Assembly (NCBI RefSeq): GCF_003515065.1 | Contig: NZ_QXGH01000012.1 | Location: 233,126-297,125 of the forward strand | DNA length: 64,000 nt | Direction of reading: 5' to 3' | Origin: Nocardioides immobilis | GTDB lineage: Bacteria > Actinomycetota > Actinomycetes > Propionibacteriales > Nocardioidaceae | Part shown: in pieces, positions 38,104-46,535 of the stretch | Layout: each line of letters starts with the position of its first letter | Position numbering within the stretch: position 1 is the stretch's first letter | Notes under the pieces: generated by a model | Seen by the model: only the letters and a program-made list of their open reading frames with translations | Database searches by the model: none | Told to the model about the DNA's origin: nothing | Translations under genes and position numbers: made by a program

Positions 38104-39174
38104 GTGAGCAAGACGACTGCGTCCAAGACAAACACGGGCAACTTCTTCGAGGACTTCACCGTCGGCCAGGTGATCGAGCACGCGACGCCGCGCACGGTCA
38201 CCGAGGGTGACCGAGCGCTGTACGGCGCGCTCTATCCCACCCGGTTCGCCGTCCCGAGCTCGGCTGCGTTCGCTGCGTCGGTCGGTCTCGACCCGCACCC
38301 GGTCGAGGAGCTGATCGCGTTCCACATCGCGTTCGGCAAGACCGTCCCCGACATCTCGCTCAACGCGGTTGCCAACCTCGGCTACGCCGAGCTCCGCTTC
38401 CACCAGCCGGTGCACCCGGGCGACACCCTGTCGACGAGGTCCGAGGTCATCGGCCTCAAGCAGAACTCCAACGGCAGGTCCGGGGTCGTCTACGTCCGGT
38501 CCACCGCCACCAACCAGCGGGGCGAGGTCGCCCTGGACTGGTGCCGCTGGGTGATGGTGCACAAGCGCACGGCGGCGACCGAGGGGGGCGACCTCGATGC
38601 GCCGGAGACGGTGCTGCCCGAGCTGAAGAAGACGCTCGCCCCCGAGGACCTGGTGGTTCCCGCCGGCCTCGACTTCTCGTCGTACGACTTCAGCGCGGCA
38701 GGTGAGCCGCACCGGTTCGACGACTACGAGATCGGCGAGCTGATCGATCACGTCGACGGAGTCACGCTCACCGACCCGGAGCACATGATGGCCACCCGGC
38801 TGTGGCAGAACACCGCCAAGGTGCACTTCAACACCGAGGCCCGCCCCGACGGCAACCGGCTGATCTACGGCGGTCACGTGATCTCGATGGCGCGGGCCCT
38901 GTCGTTCAACGGGCTCGCCAACGCCCAGCTCATCGCCGCGATCAACGGCGGCTCCCACGTCGCGCCGGCGTTCGCGGGCGACACGGTCTACGCGTGGTCC
39001 GAGGTCCTCGACAAGGCGGCGGTCCCCGGGGCCGGCGACAGCGTCGGCGCACTGCGACTGCGGCTGGTCGCCACCAAGGGCCGCGACGAGTCGATGACGC
39101 TCCGCACCGACGAGGGCAAGTACGCCGACGGCGTACTCCTCGACCTCGACTACTGGGCCCTCATCCCTCGCTGA
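38104..39174 (+). CDS. MaoC-family double-hotdog acyl-CoA hydratase/dehydratase
   Basis: A 356-residue protein of two MaoC-like hotdog domains. The first opens FFEDFTVGQVIEHATPRTVTEG and the second FDDYEIGELIDHVDGVTLTD; the latter carries RLIYGGHVISMARALSFNGL late in the chain. Full-length similarity in layout is to mesaconyl-CoA hydratase/beta-methylmalyl-CoA dehydratase, so a C4-C5 acyl-CoA substrate is likely but not certain. GTG 38104 is preferred to ATG 38095 because CAGAAT then lies 7 nt upstream as a leaderless -10. The 3' end overlaps the convergent lipoprotein gene by 14 bp. Confidence 0.82.
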   Translation: MSKTTASKTNTGNFFEDFTVGQVIEHATPRTVTEGDRALYGALYPTRFAVPSSAAFAASVGLDPHPVEELIAFHIAFGKTVPDISLNAVANLGYAELRFHQPVHPGDTLSTRSEVIGLKQNSNGRSGVVYVRSTATNQRGEVALDWCRWVMVHKRTAATEGGDLDAPETVLPELKKTLAPEDLVVPAGLDFSSYDFSAAGEPHRFDDYEIGELIDHVDGVTLTDPEHMMATRLWQNTAKVHFNTEARPDGNRLIYGGHVISMARALSFNGLANAQLIAAINGGSHVAPAFAGDTVYAWSEVLDKAAVPGAGDSVGALRLRLVATKGRDESMTLRTDEGKYADGVLLDLDYWALIPR

Positions 39175-39652
39175 GCTGCACGTTGCGGACGACGTAGGTG
39201 ACCTCGTCGTCCGTGGCGCGCTCGACCTGGTCCACGGCCACGGACGTCGGCCAGTCCTGGCCCTCGGGCCAGGTCACGTCGACCTTGTCCGCCTTGGTGT
39301 CGTTGGCCTTGGCGATGACGTCGTTGATGGTGATCCAGAGGTAGTCCGGCGCGTCGTCGCCCTTCTCGAGCCCGCGGCCGCCCTTGGCGTACACGGCGGA
39401 CGTGACCTCGCCGTCCTCGACGGTGACCTTGACCGGTCCGGCGATCGGGCAGTAGCAGATCTGCTCCAGCACGTAGGTGTAGTCGGTGGCCTCCAGCTCC
39501 GGGTAGCTGCCGACCGTCGGCGAATCGGTCGGATCGCTCGTGGCGGGGGTCGTGCTCTCCGGGTCCTCGGCGGTCGTGGTGTCGTCGCCGCTGCAGCCGG
39601 CGAGGGCGGCGAGGGCGACAGCCGTTGCGGCAGCACTGAGCAGGATCTTCAT
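39161..39652 (-). CDS. Lipoprotein, DUF6174-like
   Basis: A 163-residue secreted lipoprotein. The signal ends in the lipobox LAALAGC followed by SGDDTTTAED, so the Cys near residue 20 should be acylated. After a Thr/Ser/Pro linker comes a globular part with YTYVLEQICYCPIAGPVKVTVEDGEV, matching DUF6174, whose CYC pair is conserved; the function is unknown. ATG 39652 places the lipobox correctly; a longer frame would add 15 residues before the signal. Its last 14 bp overlap the end of the MaoC gene on the other strand. Confidence 0.78.
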   Translation of the reverse strand: MKILLSAAATAVALAALAGCSGDDTTTAEDPESTTPATSDPTDSPTVGSYPELEATDYTYVLEQICYCPIAGPVKVTVEDGEVTSAVYAKGGRGLEKGDDAPDYLWITINDVIAKANDTKADKVDVTWPEGQDWPTSVAVDQVERATDDEVTYVVRNVQLSEG

Positions 39653-39708
39653 GGTGATCCGACGGTATCGGCGCGCGTGCGGTTCCGCTGGCGGCACGCT
39701 GGCAGGCT

Positions 39709-39738
39709 GTCGCCATGAGTGAAGTCGCCATGAGTGAA
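39709..39738. repeat. 15-bp tandem duplication over a start codon
   Basis: GTCGCCATGAGTGAA occurs twice in tandem (39709-39723, 39724-39738), duplicating the ATG and first codons of the histidine phosphatase in frame. The gene therefore has two equal start contexts 15 bp apart. Confidence 0.85.
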
Positions 39739-40293
39739 ACCGAGCTGTGGGTGGTCCGGCATGGTGCGACCGAGTGGAGTACCGCCGGCCGGCACACCTC
39801 GATCACCGACCTGCCGCTGCTGCCCGACGGGGAGGAGACGGCGGTCGCGCTCGGTGCCCGCCTTGCGGAAGTGGACTTCCGGCTGGTGCTGACCAGCCCG
39901 CGGCGGCGCGCGCGCCACACCGCGGAGCTCGCCGGCTTCCCCGACGCCGAGGTCACCGACGACCTGGCCGAGTGGGCGTACGGCGACTACGAGGGGCTGA
40001 CGACCGCCCAGATCCGCGAAGCCGTGCCCGGGTGGACCATCTGGACCGGCGTCTCCCCGGGTGGGGAGACCGGTGCCGAGGTCGCCGCGCGGCTCGACCG
40101 GGTCGTGGCCCGGGCCCGCGAGGCCGGCGGGCGGACCCTCGTGTTCGCGCACGGCCACTCCCTGCGCGTCCTCGCGGCGCGGTGGCTGGGGCTGCCGCCG
40201 GAAGGCGGACGGCTGCTGCGCCTCGACACCGCGACCCTCTCGGTGCTCGGCTTCGAGCGCGAGACGGCGGTCGTGCTGCGCTGGAACACCTGA
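39718..40293 (+). CDS. Histidine phosphatase family protein
   Basis: A protein of 191 or 186 residues, depending on which copy of the duplicated start is used (39718 or 39733; an upstream frame opening at 39715 is also listed in frame by codon position). The phospho-accepting His is in ELWVVRHGATEWSTAGRHTS; the second catalytic His is in TLVFAHGHSLRVLAARWLG, and the Arg/Glu set in VLTSPRRRARHTAELAG and LAEWAYGDYEGLT. It is a phosphoglycerate mutase-like phosphatase acting on small phosphoesters, with unknown substrate. CAGGCT at 39703-39708 suggests a leaderless transcript. Confidence 0.85.
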   Translation, partial: SEVAMSETELWVVRHGATEWSTAGRHTSITDLPLLPDGEETAVALGARLAEVDFRLVLTSPRRRARHTAELAGFPDAEVTDDLAEWAYGDYEGLTTAQIREAVPGWTIWTGVSPGGETGAEVAARLDRVVARAREAGGRTLVFAHGHSLRVLAARWLGLPPEGGRLLRLDTATLSVLGFERETAVVLRWNT

Positions 40294-40369
40294 CGGTGGG
40301 TGGCGGCCGGTGGTGCGCGGCATGCATGTCGGCTTGACGACGGAGGCCCGACACAGCACGGTGTGACGC

Positions 40370-41017
40370 ATGTCTCTGAGCGTCGGCTGCCCGCGCTGCC
40401 CGGCGCCGGTGGCCGAGACCGGCGACGGCGGCTGGGCCTGCCCCGAGCACGGCGTGGTGGTGCCGCTGTGGCGACCGGACGCGGCGTCGTACGACGACTT
40501 CGCCGCTCATCTCGGACACGCCGGGTCGTTCCCGACGTACCTCCCGTGGCCGCTCGGCCCGGGTTGGATCGTGACCGACTTCGCCGTTGTCGCGGCCGAC
40601 GGGCGGGACGGCCGCGCGACGATGACCTGCGTGTCGGGCACGAGCGCGCTGGACGGCCCGGTCGACGTGCTCGTCATCAGCGAGGAGGCCGGCACCGGCC
40701 TTGGCGCGCGGCTCGCCGGGTTCGGTGCGGACGGCCGGGTCGATCCTGGTGAGGAGGTCGGCGACGGGCCTGCGACGGTCAAGGTGCGGATCGGCAGCTT
40801 CCCGGTCGGCCTGTGGCCGGTGTCGGTGAGCGGGTCGGAAGGTGAGTGGGACCGCTCGGTCGTCGTCGGCGAGGCCGAGGGCCGCTGGCTGTGGATCGTG
40901 CTCCGGCCCGCGTCCGCGATCCTGCTGCTGCGCGACGACTGGATCCTGCGCGACGTGTCCGAGACGGGCCCGCAGCTGGTTGCGCTCCCGTTCGGCGGCC
41001 CGGCGCCCCCGTGGTGA
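40370..41017 (+). CDS. DUF6758 protein with zinc-ribbon-like start
   Basis: A 215-residue cytosolic protein. The N terminus holds two short Cys pairs (CPRCPAPV and WACPEHG), suggesting a metal-binding ribbon, and the rest is beta-rich with a Trp-Pro box (TYLPWPLGPGWIVTDF) and the ending DWILRDVSETGPQLVALPFG. The layout fits DUF6758, of unknown function. It is the first gene of a tightly coupled trio: its stop overlaps the PHP gene start (GTGA), which in turn overlaps marC (ATGA). Confidence 0.75.
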   Translation: MSLSVGCPRCPAPVAETGDGGWACPEHGVVVPLWRPDAASYDDFAAHLGHAGSFPTYLPWPLGPGWIVTDFAVVAADGRDGRATMTCVSGTSALDGPVDVLVISEEAGTGLGARLAGFGADGRVDPGEEVGDGPATVKVRIGSFPVGLWPVSVSGSEGEWDRSVVVGEAEGRWLWIVLRPASAILLLRDDWILRDVSETGPQLVALPFGGPAPPW

Positions 41018-41901
41018 CCAGGGTGCGGATCGACCTCCACACCCACTCCCGGGTCAGCGACGGCACCCAGGCGCCGGCGGACCTGGTCCGCGCTGCCGCG
41101 GCGGCGGGCCTGGACGTCGTCGCACTGACCGACCACGACATCACCGCGGGCTGGGACGAGGCGGCCGAGGCGGCCGAGGACGCCGGCATCGGGCTGGTGC
41201 GCGGGATCGAGATCAGCACCCGGTTCCGGGGAACGGGGGTCCACCTCCTGGCCTACCTGCCGGACCCGGCCGACCCCGGCCTGGTCGCCGAGCTCGAACG
41301 GATCCTGGTGGGTCGCGAGGACCGGGTGCCGGCCATGCTCGCGCGGCTGCGCGCGCTCGGCATCGACGGGGCAACCGAGGCGGCGCTGGCCGAGGTGACC
41401 GTCGACGCCGGCGCGACCGGCCGCCCGCACGTCGCCGACCTGCTGGTGCGGCTCGGCGCGGTGGCCGACCGGGACCAGGCGTTCGCGGAGTACCTCGCGC
41501 AGGGACGACCGGCGTACGTCGACCGCTACGCCGCCGACCTGGTGCGGATGCTCGGCGTGGTGACGGCCGCGCGCGGCGTGCCGGTGCTGGCGCACCCGTG
41601 GGGGCGGGGGAGTGCGGAGGTGCTCGACGAGGCGACGTTCGCCGTACTCGCGGATGCCGGGCTGTTCGGGATCGAGGTCGACCACCTCGACCACGACGCA
41701 GGCCAGCGGGAACGGCTGCGCGCGATCGCGTCCCGGCTCGGGCTGGCGGTCACCGGCTCCAGCGACCACCACGGCACCGGCAAGGTCGACCACCACCTCG
41801 GTGTCGAGACCACCGCGCCCGACCAGCTCGAGCGGATCCTCAGCCGCGCCGCCGAGCTCGGCTCCCCGACGAGGTTGGTAGGCCCGGTGATGAGGCCATG
41901 A
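41014..41901 (+). CDS. PHP-domain phosphoesterase
   Basis: A 295-residue metal-dependent phosphoesterase. The metal-binding motifs are IDLHTHSRVSDGTQAP (HxH), VALTDHDITAGWDEA (D-H), GIEISTRF (Glu), PVLAHPWGRG (His) and GSSDHHGTGKVDHHLGV (DHH). Relatives of this YciV/TrpH type hydrolyse 3',5'-nucleoside bisphosphates or trim RNA 5' ends. GTG 41014 overlaps the preceding stop, and its stop overlaps marC, so all three genes are translationally coupled. Confidence 0.9.
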   Translation: MTRVRIDLHTHSRVSDGTQAPADLVRAAAAAGLDVVALTDHDITAGWDEAAEAAEDAGIGLVRGIEISTRFRGTGVHLLAYLPDPADPGLVAELERILVGREDRVPAMLARLRALGIDGATEAALAEVTVDAGATGRPHVADLLVRLGAVADRDQAFAEYLAQGRPAYVDRYAADLVRMLGVVTAARGVPVLAHPWGRGSAEVLDEATFAVLADAGLFGIEVDHLDHDAGQRERLRAIASRLGLAVTGSSDHHGTGKVDHHLGVETTAPDQLERILSRAAELGSPTRLVGPVMRP

Positions 41902-42515
41902 ACGACGTGCTCGACACCGTGCTCCTGGTCGAGGTGTTCGTGACCCTCTTCGTGATCATGGACCCGGTCGGCACGGTGCCGATCTTCCTGACGCTCACCA
42001 GCGGCCGCAGTCCCGCGACCTCGCGTCGCTACGCCTGGCAGGCGGTCGCCGTCTCGTTCCTGGTGATCACGGCGTTCGCGTTCTTCGGGCAGCAGATCCT
42101 CAGCTACCTCCACATCTCGCTGCCGGCCCTGCAGTGCGCCGGCGGGCTGCTCCTGCTGCTCGTCGCGCTCGAGCTGCTCACCGGCAACGAGGCCGAGCCG
42201 AAGGCCAACCAGGACGCCAACGTCGCGCTGGTCCCGCTCGGCACCCCGCTGCTGGCCGGACCGGGCGCGATCGTCGCCACCATGCTCTTCGTCGAGGCCA
42301 TCGACAACGCGGCGGAGCTCATCGCCGTCGCGCTCGGCATCATCGGCGTGCACGCCTCGCTCTGGGCGGCGATGCGCTACTCGCTGCCGATCCTCAAGGT
42401 GATCCGCGAGGGTGGCGTCATGCTCGTGACCCGGATCGCCGGTCTGCTGCTGTCGGCCATCGCCGTACAGCTCGTCGCCGACGCCGTCCGCGCCTTTATC
42501 GCCGGCGAGGGCTGA
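41898..42515 (+). CDS. MarC-family integral membrane protein
   Basis: A 205-residue protein with six membrane helices in the MarC/UPF0056 pattern. The first half has LFVIMDPVGTVPIFLTLTSG and the second the equivalent VPLGTPLLAGPGAIVATML, the inverted-repeat pair that defines the family. Transport of small solutes is suspected, but the role is not known; it does not confer multiple antibiotic resistance. It is the last gene of the DUF6758-PHP-MarC operon and converges on an SDR gene across a repeat-rich spacer. Confidence 0.9.
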   Translation: MNDVLDTVLLVEVFVTLFVIMDPVGTVPIFLTLTSGRSPATSRRYAWQAVAVSFLVITAFAFFGQQILSYLHISLPALQCAGGLLLLLVALELLTGNEAEPKANQDANVALVPLGTPLLAGPGAIVATMLFVEAIDNAAELIAVALGIIGVHASLWAAMRYSLPILKVIREGGVMLVTRIAGLLLSAIAVQLVADAVRAFIAGEG

Positions 42516-42519
42516 CCGC

Positions 42520-42649
42520 CGAAGTGTCAGGGTTGGCCGCGCGAAGTGTCAGGGTCGGTCGCGCGAAGTGTCAGCGGCGGTGCGCCCAGGAGTGACACCT
42601 CGCGCGACCAAGACCGACACTTCGAGAGTCGAGGAGTGACACTTCGCGC
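42520..42649. repeat. Cluster of six inverted and direct GAAGTGTCA repeats
   Basis: Three forward copies of a CGAAGTGTCAG core (about 42520-42530, 42542-42552, 42564-42574) face three inverted copies (near 42591-42603, 42615-42624, 42635-42648). One inner pair, 42557-42573 with 42593-42609, matches over 17 bp with one GU-type mismatch, so the whole spacer can form a long imperfect hairpin. It lies between the convergent marC and SDR genes and probably ends transcription from both sides. Confidence 0.75.
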
Positions 42650-43428
42650 TATTTGCGGCCGAGCCCCTGGAACATCTGCAGGACCGGACGCGGTACGACG
42701 CGGGTGGCGGTAACGATCGCCTTGTAGCGCTTGCTCGGGATCGACATGGCCTTTCCGCGGTCGAAGTCGGCGAGGGCGTCGCGGACCAGGCGGTCGGCCT
42801 CGAGCCACAGCACCTTCGGTGCGCTGGCGTCGCGGTCGACACCGAGCCGCTGGTGGAACTCGGTCTTCACGAAGCCGGGGCACAGCGCCATCACGGTGAC
42901 CCCGCGGTCGGCGTACTCCTGGTGCGCCCACGCGCTGAAGCTGTTGACCCACGCCTTCGCGGCGCTGTAGGTGCCGCGGGGGAGGAAGGCGGCCACGCTC
43001 GAGACGTTGATGACGCCGCCCCCGACAACACCGTCGCGCTCGGCCCTTTCGACCATCGGTCCCAGGGCGGCGTGCGTCAGACGGAGCACGGCGCGGACCA
43101 GGACGTCCTGCTGCGCCTGCTCGGTCTCGATGTCGTTGTCGAGGAAGCTGCCCTTGAGCCCGAACCCGGCGTTGTTGACGAGGAGGTCGACCGGCCGCTC
43201 GCGATCGGCCAGTCGGGCCGCGACCGCGTCGAGCTGCGCGAGGTCGGTGAGGTCGGCGGTGAGGACCTCGGCGGCGATGCCGTACGTCGACCGCAGGTCG
43301 GCCGCGACCTCCTCCAGTCGGGCGGTGTCCCGTGCGACGAGGACCAGGTCGTCGCCGCGGGCGGCGAGCTGACGGGCGAACTCATGGCCGATCCCGGCTG
43401 TTGCGCCGGTGACAAGGGACGTCGACAT
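42649..43428 (-). CDS. Short-chain dehydrogenase/reductase
   Basis: A 259-residue NAD(P)-dependent oxidoreductase of the classical SDR type. The cofactor loop is TSLVTGATAGIGHEFARQLA, the NNAG motif is in LLVNNAGFGLKGSF, the active-site Ser is in VINVSSVAAFLPRGTYSAAKAW, which also holds the Tyr-x3-Lys pair. The C terminus (VPRPVLQMFQGLGRK) is basic and may contact membranes. Substrate is unknown, probably a lipid or sugar alcohol. ATG 43428 begins the Rossmann fold directly. It is divergent from parA, 61 bp apart. Confidence 0.9.
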   Translation of the reverse strand: MSTSLVTGATAGIGHEFARQLAARGDDLVLVARDTARLEEVAADLRSTYGIAAEVLTADLTDLAQLDAVAARLADRERPVDLLVNNAGFGLKGSFLDNDIETEQAQQDVLVRAVLRLTHAALGPMVERAERDGVVGGGVINVSSVAAFLPRGTYSAAKAWVNSFSAWAHQEYADRGVTVMALCPGFVKTEFHQRLGVDRDASAPKVLWLEADRLVRDALADFDRGKAMSIPSKRYKAIVTATRVVPRPVLQMFQGLGRK

Positions 43429-43489
43429 GTGGAAAGTCAAACAGGTCGGTGACGCACTGCCGCCGCCCCGTCCGGCATGATGTCCCTCG

Positions 43490-44281
43490 ATGAGCAAAAG
43501 GGACCCCCGCCCCCACGTCCTCGCCGTCGCCAACCAGAAGGGTGGCGTGGCGAAGACCACGAGCGTCGCATCGATCGGCGCCGCGCTGGCCGAGCTCGGC
43601 CAGAAGGTCCTGCTCGTGGACCTCGACCCCCAGTCGTGCCTGACGTTCTCGCTCGGGATCGACCCCGAGGACCTCGAGATCTCGGTCCACCACGTGCTGA
43701 CGAAGGGCGTCGACGCCACCGAGGTGATCCTCGAGACCGACGACGGCGTCGACCTGCTGCCGGCGACGATCGAGCTCGCCCGGGCGGAGGCCGACCTGCT
43801 GACCCGAACCGGCCGGGAGCACGTCATCCGCGGTGTCGTCGAGGACCTCTCGGCGTCCGGCACGCACTACGACTGGATCCTGCTCGACTGCCCACCGTCG
43901 CTCGGCGTGCTGACGGTGGCCGCGCTGACGGCCGCCGACGGCGTCCTGGTGCCGCTCCAGTGCGAGACCCTCTCCCACCGGGGTGTGGGCCAGCTGCTCG
44001 ACACCGTGCACGACGTGCGCCGCTTCACCAACCGTGATCTCGAGGTGTGGGGCGTGCTGCCGACGTTGTACGACGGACGCACCAACCACGCGCGCGCCGT
44101 GCTCGACACCATCTCGGAGACCTACGACCTCGAGGTCGTCGAGCCGCCGATCCCGAAGACGATCAAGTTCGCCGAGGCACCGGCCGCCGGGCGATCGATC
44201 CTCGCCACGAGTCGGACCAGCAAGGGTGCGCAGGCCTACCGAGAGGTCGCCGGCAACCTGATGAAGCGCGCGGCTCGCTGA
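43490..44281 (+). CDS. ParA/MinD-family ATPase
   Basis: A 263-residue deviant Walker ATPase. The P-loop is ANQKGGVAKTTSVASIG with the signature lysine, followed by LLVDLDPQSCLTFSLG (switch I/Walker A' region) and WILLDCPPSLGVLTVAAL (Walker B). It lacks the N-terminal helix-turn-helix of plasmid type Ia ParA. No parB or parS is nearby, so it is an orphan ParA that may position another cargo rather than the main chromosome segregation protein. The L,D-transpeptidase gene follows after 2 bp, suggesting one transcript. Confidence 0.88.
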   Translation: MSKRDPRPHVLAVANQKGGVAKTTSVASIGAALAELGQKVLLVDLDPQSCLTFSLGIDPEDLEISVHHVLTKGVDATEVILETDDGVDLLPATIELARAEADLLTRTGREHVIRGVVEDLSASGTHYDWILLDCPPSLGVLTVAALTAADGVLVPLQCETLSHRGVGQLLDTVHDVRRFTNRDLEVWGVLPTLYDGRTNHARAVLDTISETYDLEVVEPPIPKTIKFAEAPAAGRSILATSRTSKGAQAYREVAGNLMKRAAR

Positions 44282-44283
44282 CG

Positions 44284-45090
44284 GTGAAGCACCTCCGAGA
44301 GACCGGACAGCACCGGGCCCAGCCGCCCGGGCGCCGCCGAGCCGCGCCCGCGGGCAAGCGGCGGGCGGACGTGCGGCCGCGCTATGGCCGGATCGCCGTC
44401 TTCTCCGCGTCCGCGGTCGTCACCGGTGTCGCCGTGCTCGGTGGCTTCGGGCTGCTGCCGTCCGGCCCGGAGGGCGCCAACGCCGCCGCAGGTGGGCTGG
44501 TCCCGTCCGCCGCCAAGGACGCCTCGGACGACAGCGCCGGCAACGGCGATCGCACCGGCGGCGACGAGCGACGGACAGGGAGCAACGCAGCGACGGACGC
44601 CGGACAGACCCGGACCAGGTCCGCGCTCACGACCGAGGCCGGCGAGCGGCGCGCGAAGCCGTCGGAGGCCGACGCCGGCGCCCCGGCGCTCCCGGCGGAC
44701 TCCGGCTCGGGTCGCCGGATCGTCTTCAGCGAGAGCCAGCAACGGGTCTGGCTGGTCGACGGAGCCGACGAGGTCACCCGCAGCTACCTCGTCTCCGGCA
44801 GCGCCACCGACAACCTCGACCCGGGCACCTACGCGGTCTACTCCCGGTCGCGCTACGCCGTCGGGATCGACGACTCCGGGACGATGGAGTACTTCGTCCG
44901 CTTCACCGAAGGTGACGAGGGCGGCGCGATCGGCTTCCACACCATCCCGGTCGACGACGGCGAGCCGGTGCAGACGGCCGTCCAGCTCGGCACGCCGCTG
45001 TCCCACGGCTGCGTGCGCCAGCGCACGGTCGATGCGGTCGCGCTGTGGGACTTCGCGCCCATCGGCACGACGGTCGTCGTCACCGCCTGA
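44284..45090 (+). CDS. L,D-transpeptidase (YkuD domain)
   Basis: A 268-residue envelope protein. A basic cytoplasmic start is followed by one membrane helix (about residues 36-58), a long Ala/Ser/Asp-rich linker, and a C-terminal YkuD domain with VYSRSRYAVGIDDSGTMEYF, GAIGFHTIPV and the active-site SHGCVR (Cys near residue 243). These enzymes form 3-3 peptidoglycan cross-links. GTG 44284 starts 2 bp after the parA stop, so the pair are co-transcribed, an unusual link between an orphan ParA and a wall enzyme. Confidence 0.88.
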   Translation: MKHLRETGQHRAQPPGRRRAAPAGKRRADVRPRYGRIAVFSASAVVTGVAVLGGFGLLPSGPEGANAAAGGLVPSAAKDASDDSAGNGDRTGGDERRTGSNAATDAGQTRTRSALTTEAGERRAKPSEADAGAPALPADSGSGRRIVFSESQQRVWLVDGADEVTRSYLVSGSATDNLDPGTYAVYSRSRYAVGIDDSGTMEYFVRFTEGDEGGAIGFHTIPVDDGEPVQTAVQLGTPLSHGCVRQRTVDAVALWDFAPIGTTVVVTA

Positions 45091-45160
45091 CGCCCGGTTG
45101 CTCGAAAATCGGTCGTGACCCGGCCGGATCCTTGTCATCGTTGCCTCTTGTGATCGACAG

Positions 45161-46450
45161 ATGAGCTGGGCCGCCCGCGTGCGTGCGCTGCGGATGGACC
45201 TGACTCCGTGGCGGTCCTCGCGCGACTTCCGGCTGCTGCTCGTCGCGGGCACGGTCTTCTACTTCGGCGCGATGGTCAGCTACGTCGCGATCCCGTTCCA
45301 GATCTACACGCTGACCGGCTCCAACTTCGCTGTCGGCGCGATCGGGCTCGTCGAGCTGGTGCCGCTCGTCGTCTTCGGGCTGTACGGCGGCGCGCTGGCC
45401 GACCACGTCGACCGGCGCAAGCTCCTGGTGGGGCTCGGCCTCGCACAAGCCGCGCTCACCGTCGTACTCGCGGTCAACGCGTTCCGTGACGACCCCAGCG
45501 TCTGGCTGATCTTCGTCGTCGCCGCGTTCCTGGTCAGCACCTCGGCGATGCAGCGACCCTCGCGGGAGGCGCTGATGCCGCGCACGGTCGCCCACGACCA
45601 GCTACCCGCAGCGAACGCGCTGTCGAGCTTCGGCATGCAGATCGGCGTGCTGGCCGGACCGATGGTCGGCGGGCTGCTCGTCGCCTACGTCGGCATCGGC
45701 TGGTGCTTCGTCGTGGACGTCTGCGGGCTGTTCGTGGCGACCCTGCTGTACCGGCTGATGCGGCACTACCCGCACCGCGCCGAGACCACCCCGCCGAGCC
45801 TCGCCGGCATCCGGGAGGGCATGCGCTACGCGTTCAGCCGCCGCGACCTGCTCGGGACGTACTTCGTCGACATCGCCTGCATGCTGATGGCGTTGCCGGT
45901 CGTGCTGTTCCCCGCGCTCGCCAAGGAAGTCTTCGAGAGACCGGAGCTGCTGGGGCTTCTCTACTCGGCCGAGACCATCGGTGCGGTCGTGGCGACCCTG
46001 CTGTCGGGCTGGACGAGCCGGTTCCACCACGACGGCCGGGCGATCGTGGTCGCGGCCGCGTCGTACGGCGCCTTCGTGGCGGCCGCGGGCCTGATGCCCT
46101 CCTTCTGGCTGGTCGTCGCCATGCTCGCCTTCGCCGGCGCGTCCGACATGATCTCGGGGATCTTCCGCGGCACCGTCTGGAGCCAGACCATCCCCGAGTC
46201 GATGCGGGGACGGCTGGCCGGCATCGAGATGCTGTCCTACTCCGTCGGGCCGCTCGGTGGCCAGGTCCGGGCCGGCATCACCGCCGACCTCTGGTCGGTC
46301 CGCGGCGCGATCACGAGCGGCGGCGTCGCCTGTATCGGCAGCGTCGCGATCACGGCGCTGTTGCTGCGCGACTTCTGGTCGTACGACGACCGCACCGACG
46401 AGCATGCGATCGCCGAGCGCGAGACCCGCGCCGCGGTGGGGGAGGCGTAG
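45161..46450 (+). CDS. Major facilitator superfamily exporter, EntS-like
   Basis: A 429-residue transporter with 12 predicted helices. The MFS signature between helices 2 and 3 is YGGALADHVDRRKLLVGLGL, and the helix 5 region has QRPSREALMPRTVAHDQLPAANAL, typical of the MFS_3/EntS group that exports siderophores or hydrophobic compounds by proton antiport. The second half has SMRGRLAGIEMLSYSVGPLG in the mirrored loop. No siderophore genes are near, so the cargo is unknown. It converges on the DEAD-box gene. Confidence 0.9.
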   Translation: MSWAARVRALRMDLTPWRSSRDFRLLLVAGTVFYFGAMVSYVAIPFQIYTLTGSNFAVGAIGLVELVPLVVFGLYGGALADHVDRRKLLVGLGLAQAALTVVLAVNAFRDDPSVWLIFVVAAFLVSTSAMQRPSREALMPRTVAHDQLPAANALSSFGMQIGVLAGPMVGGLLVAYVGIGWCFVVDVCGLFVATLLYRLMRHYPHRAETTPPSLAGIREGMRYAFSRRDLLGTYFVDIACMLMALPVVLFPALAKEVFERPELLGLLYSAETIGAVVATLLSGWTSRFHHDGRAIVVAAASYGAFVAAAGLMPSFWLVVAMLAFAGASDMISGIFRGTVWSQTIPESMRGRLAGIEMLSYSVGPLGGQVRAGITADLWSVRGAITSGGVACIGSVAITALLLRDFWSYDDRTDEHAIAERETRAAVGEA

Positions 46451-46535
46451 CGCCGCCTGCCGGCGAAATGACGACGGCGCCCGGTCCCAGTCACTCAGTG
46501 ACTGCGATCGGACGCCATCAGGTCGATCCGGAAGC

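Noticed and set aside
43490..44281. Chromosome partition locus or replication origin
   Set aside because: There is no parB, parS-like site, dnaA or dnaN nearby; the ParA looks like an orphan.
46488..46504. Palindrome CAGTCACT-C-AGTGACTG between the MFS and DEAD-box genes
   Set aside because: The arms are only 8 bp, the centre is one base so RNA folding is weak, and the place between two converging gene ends gives no promoter to control.
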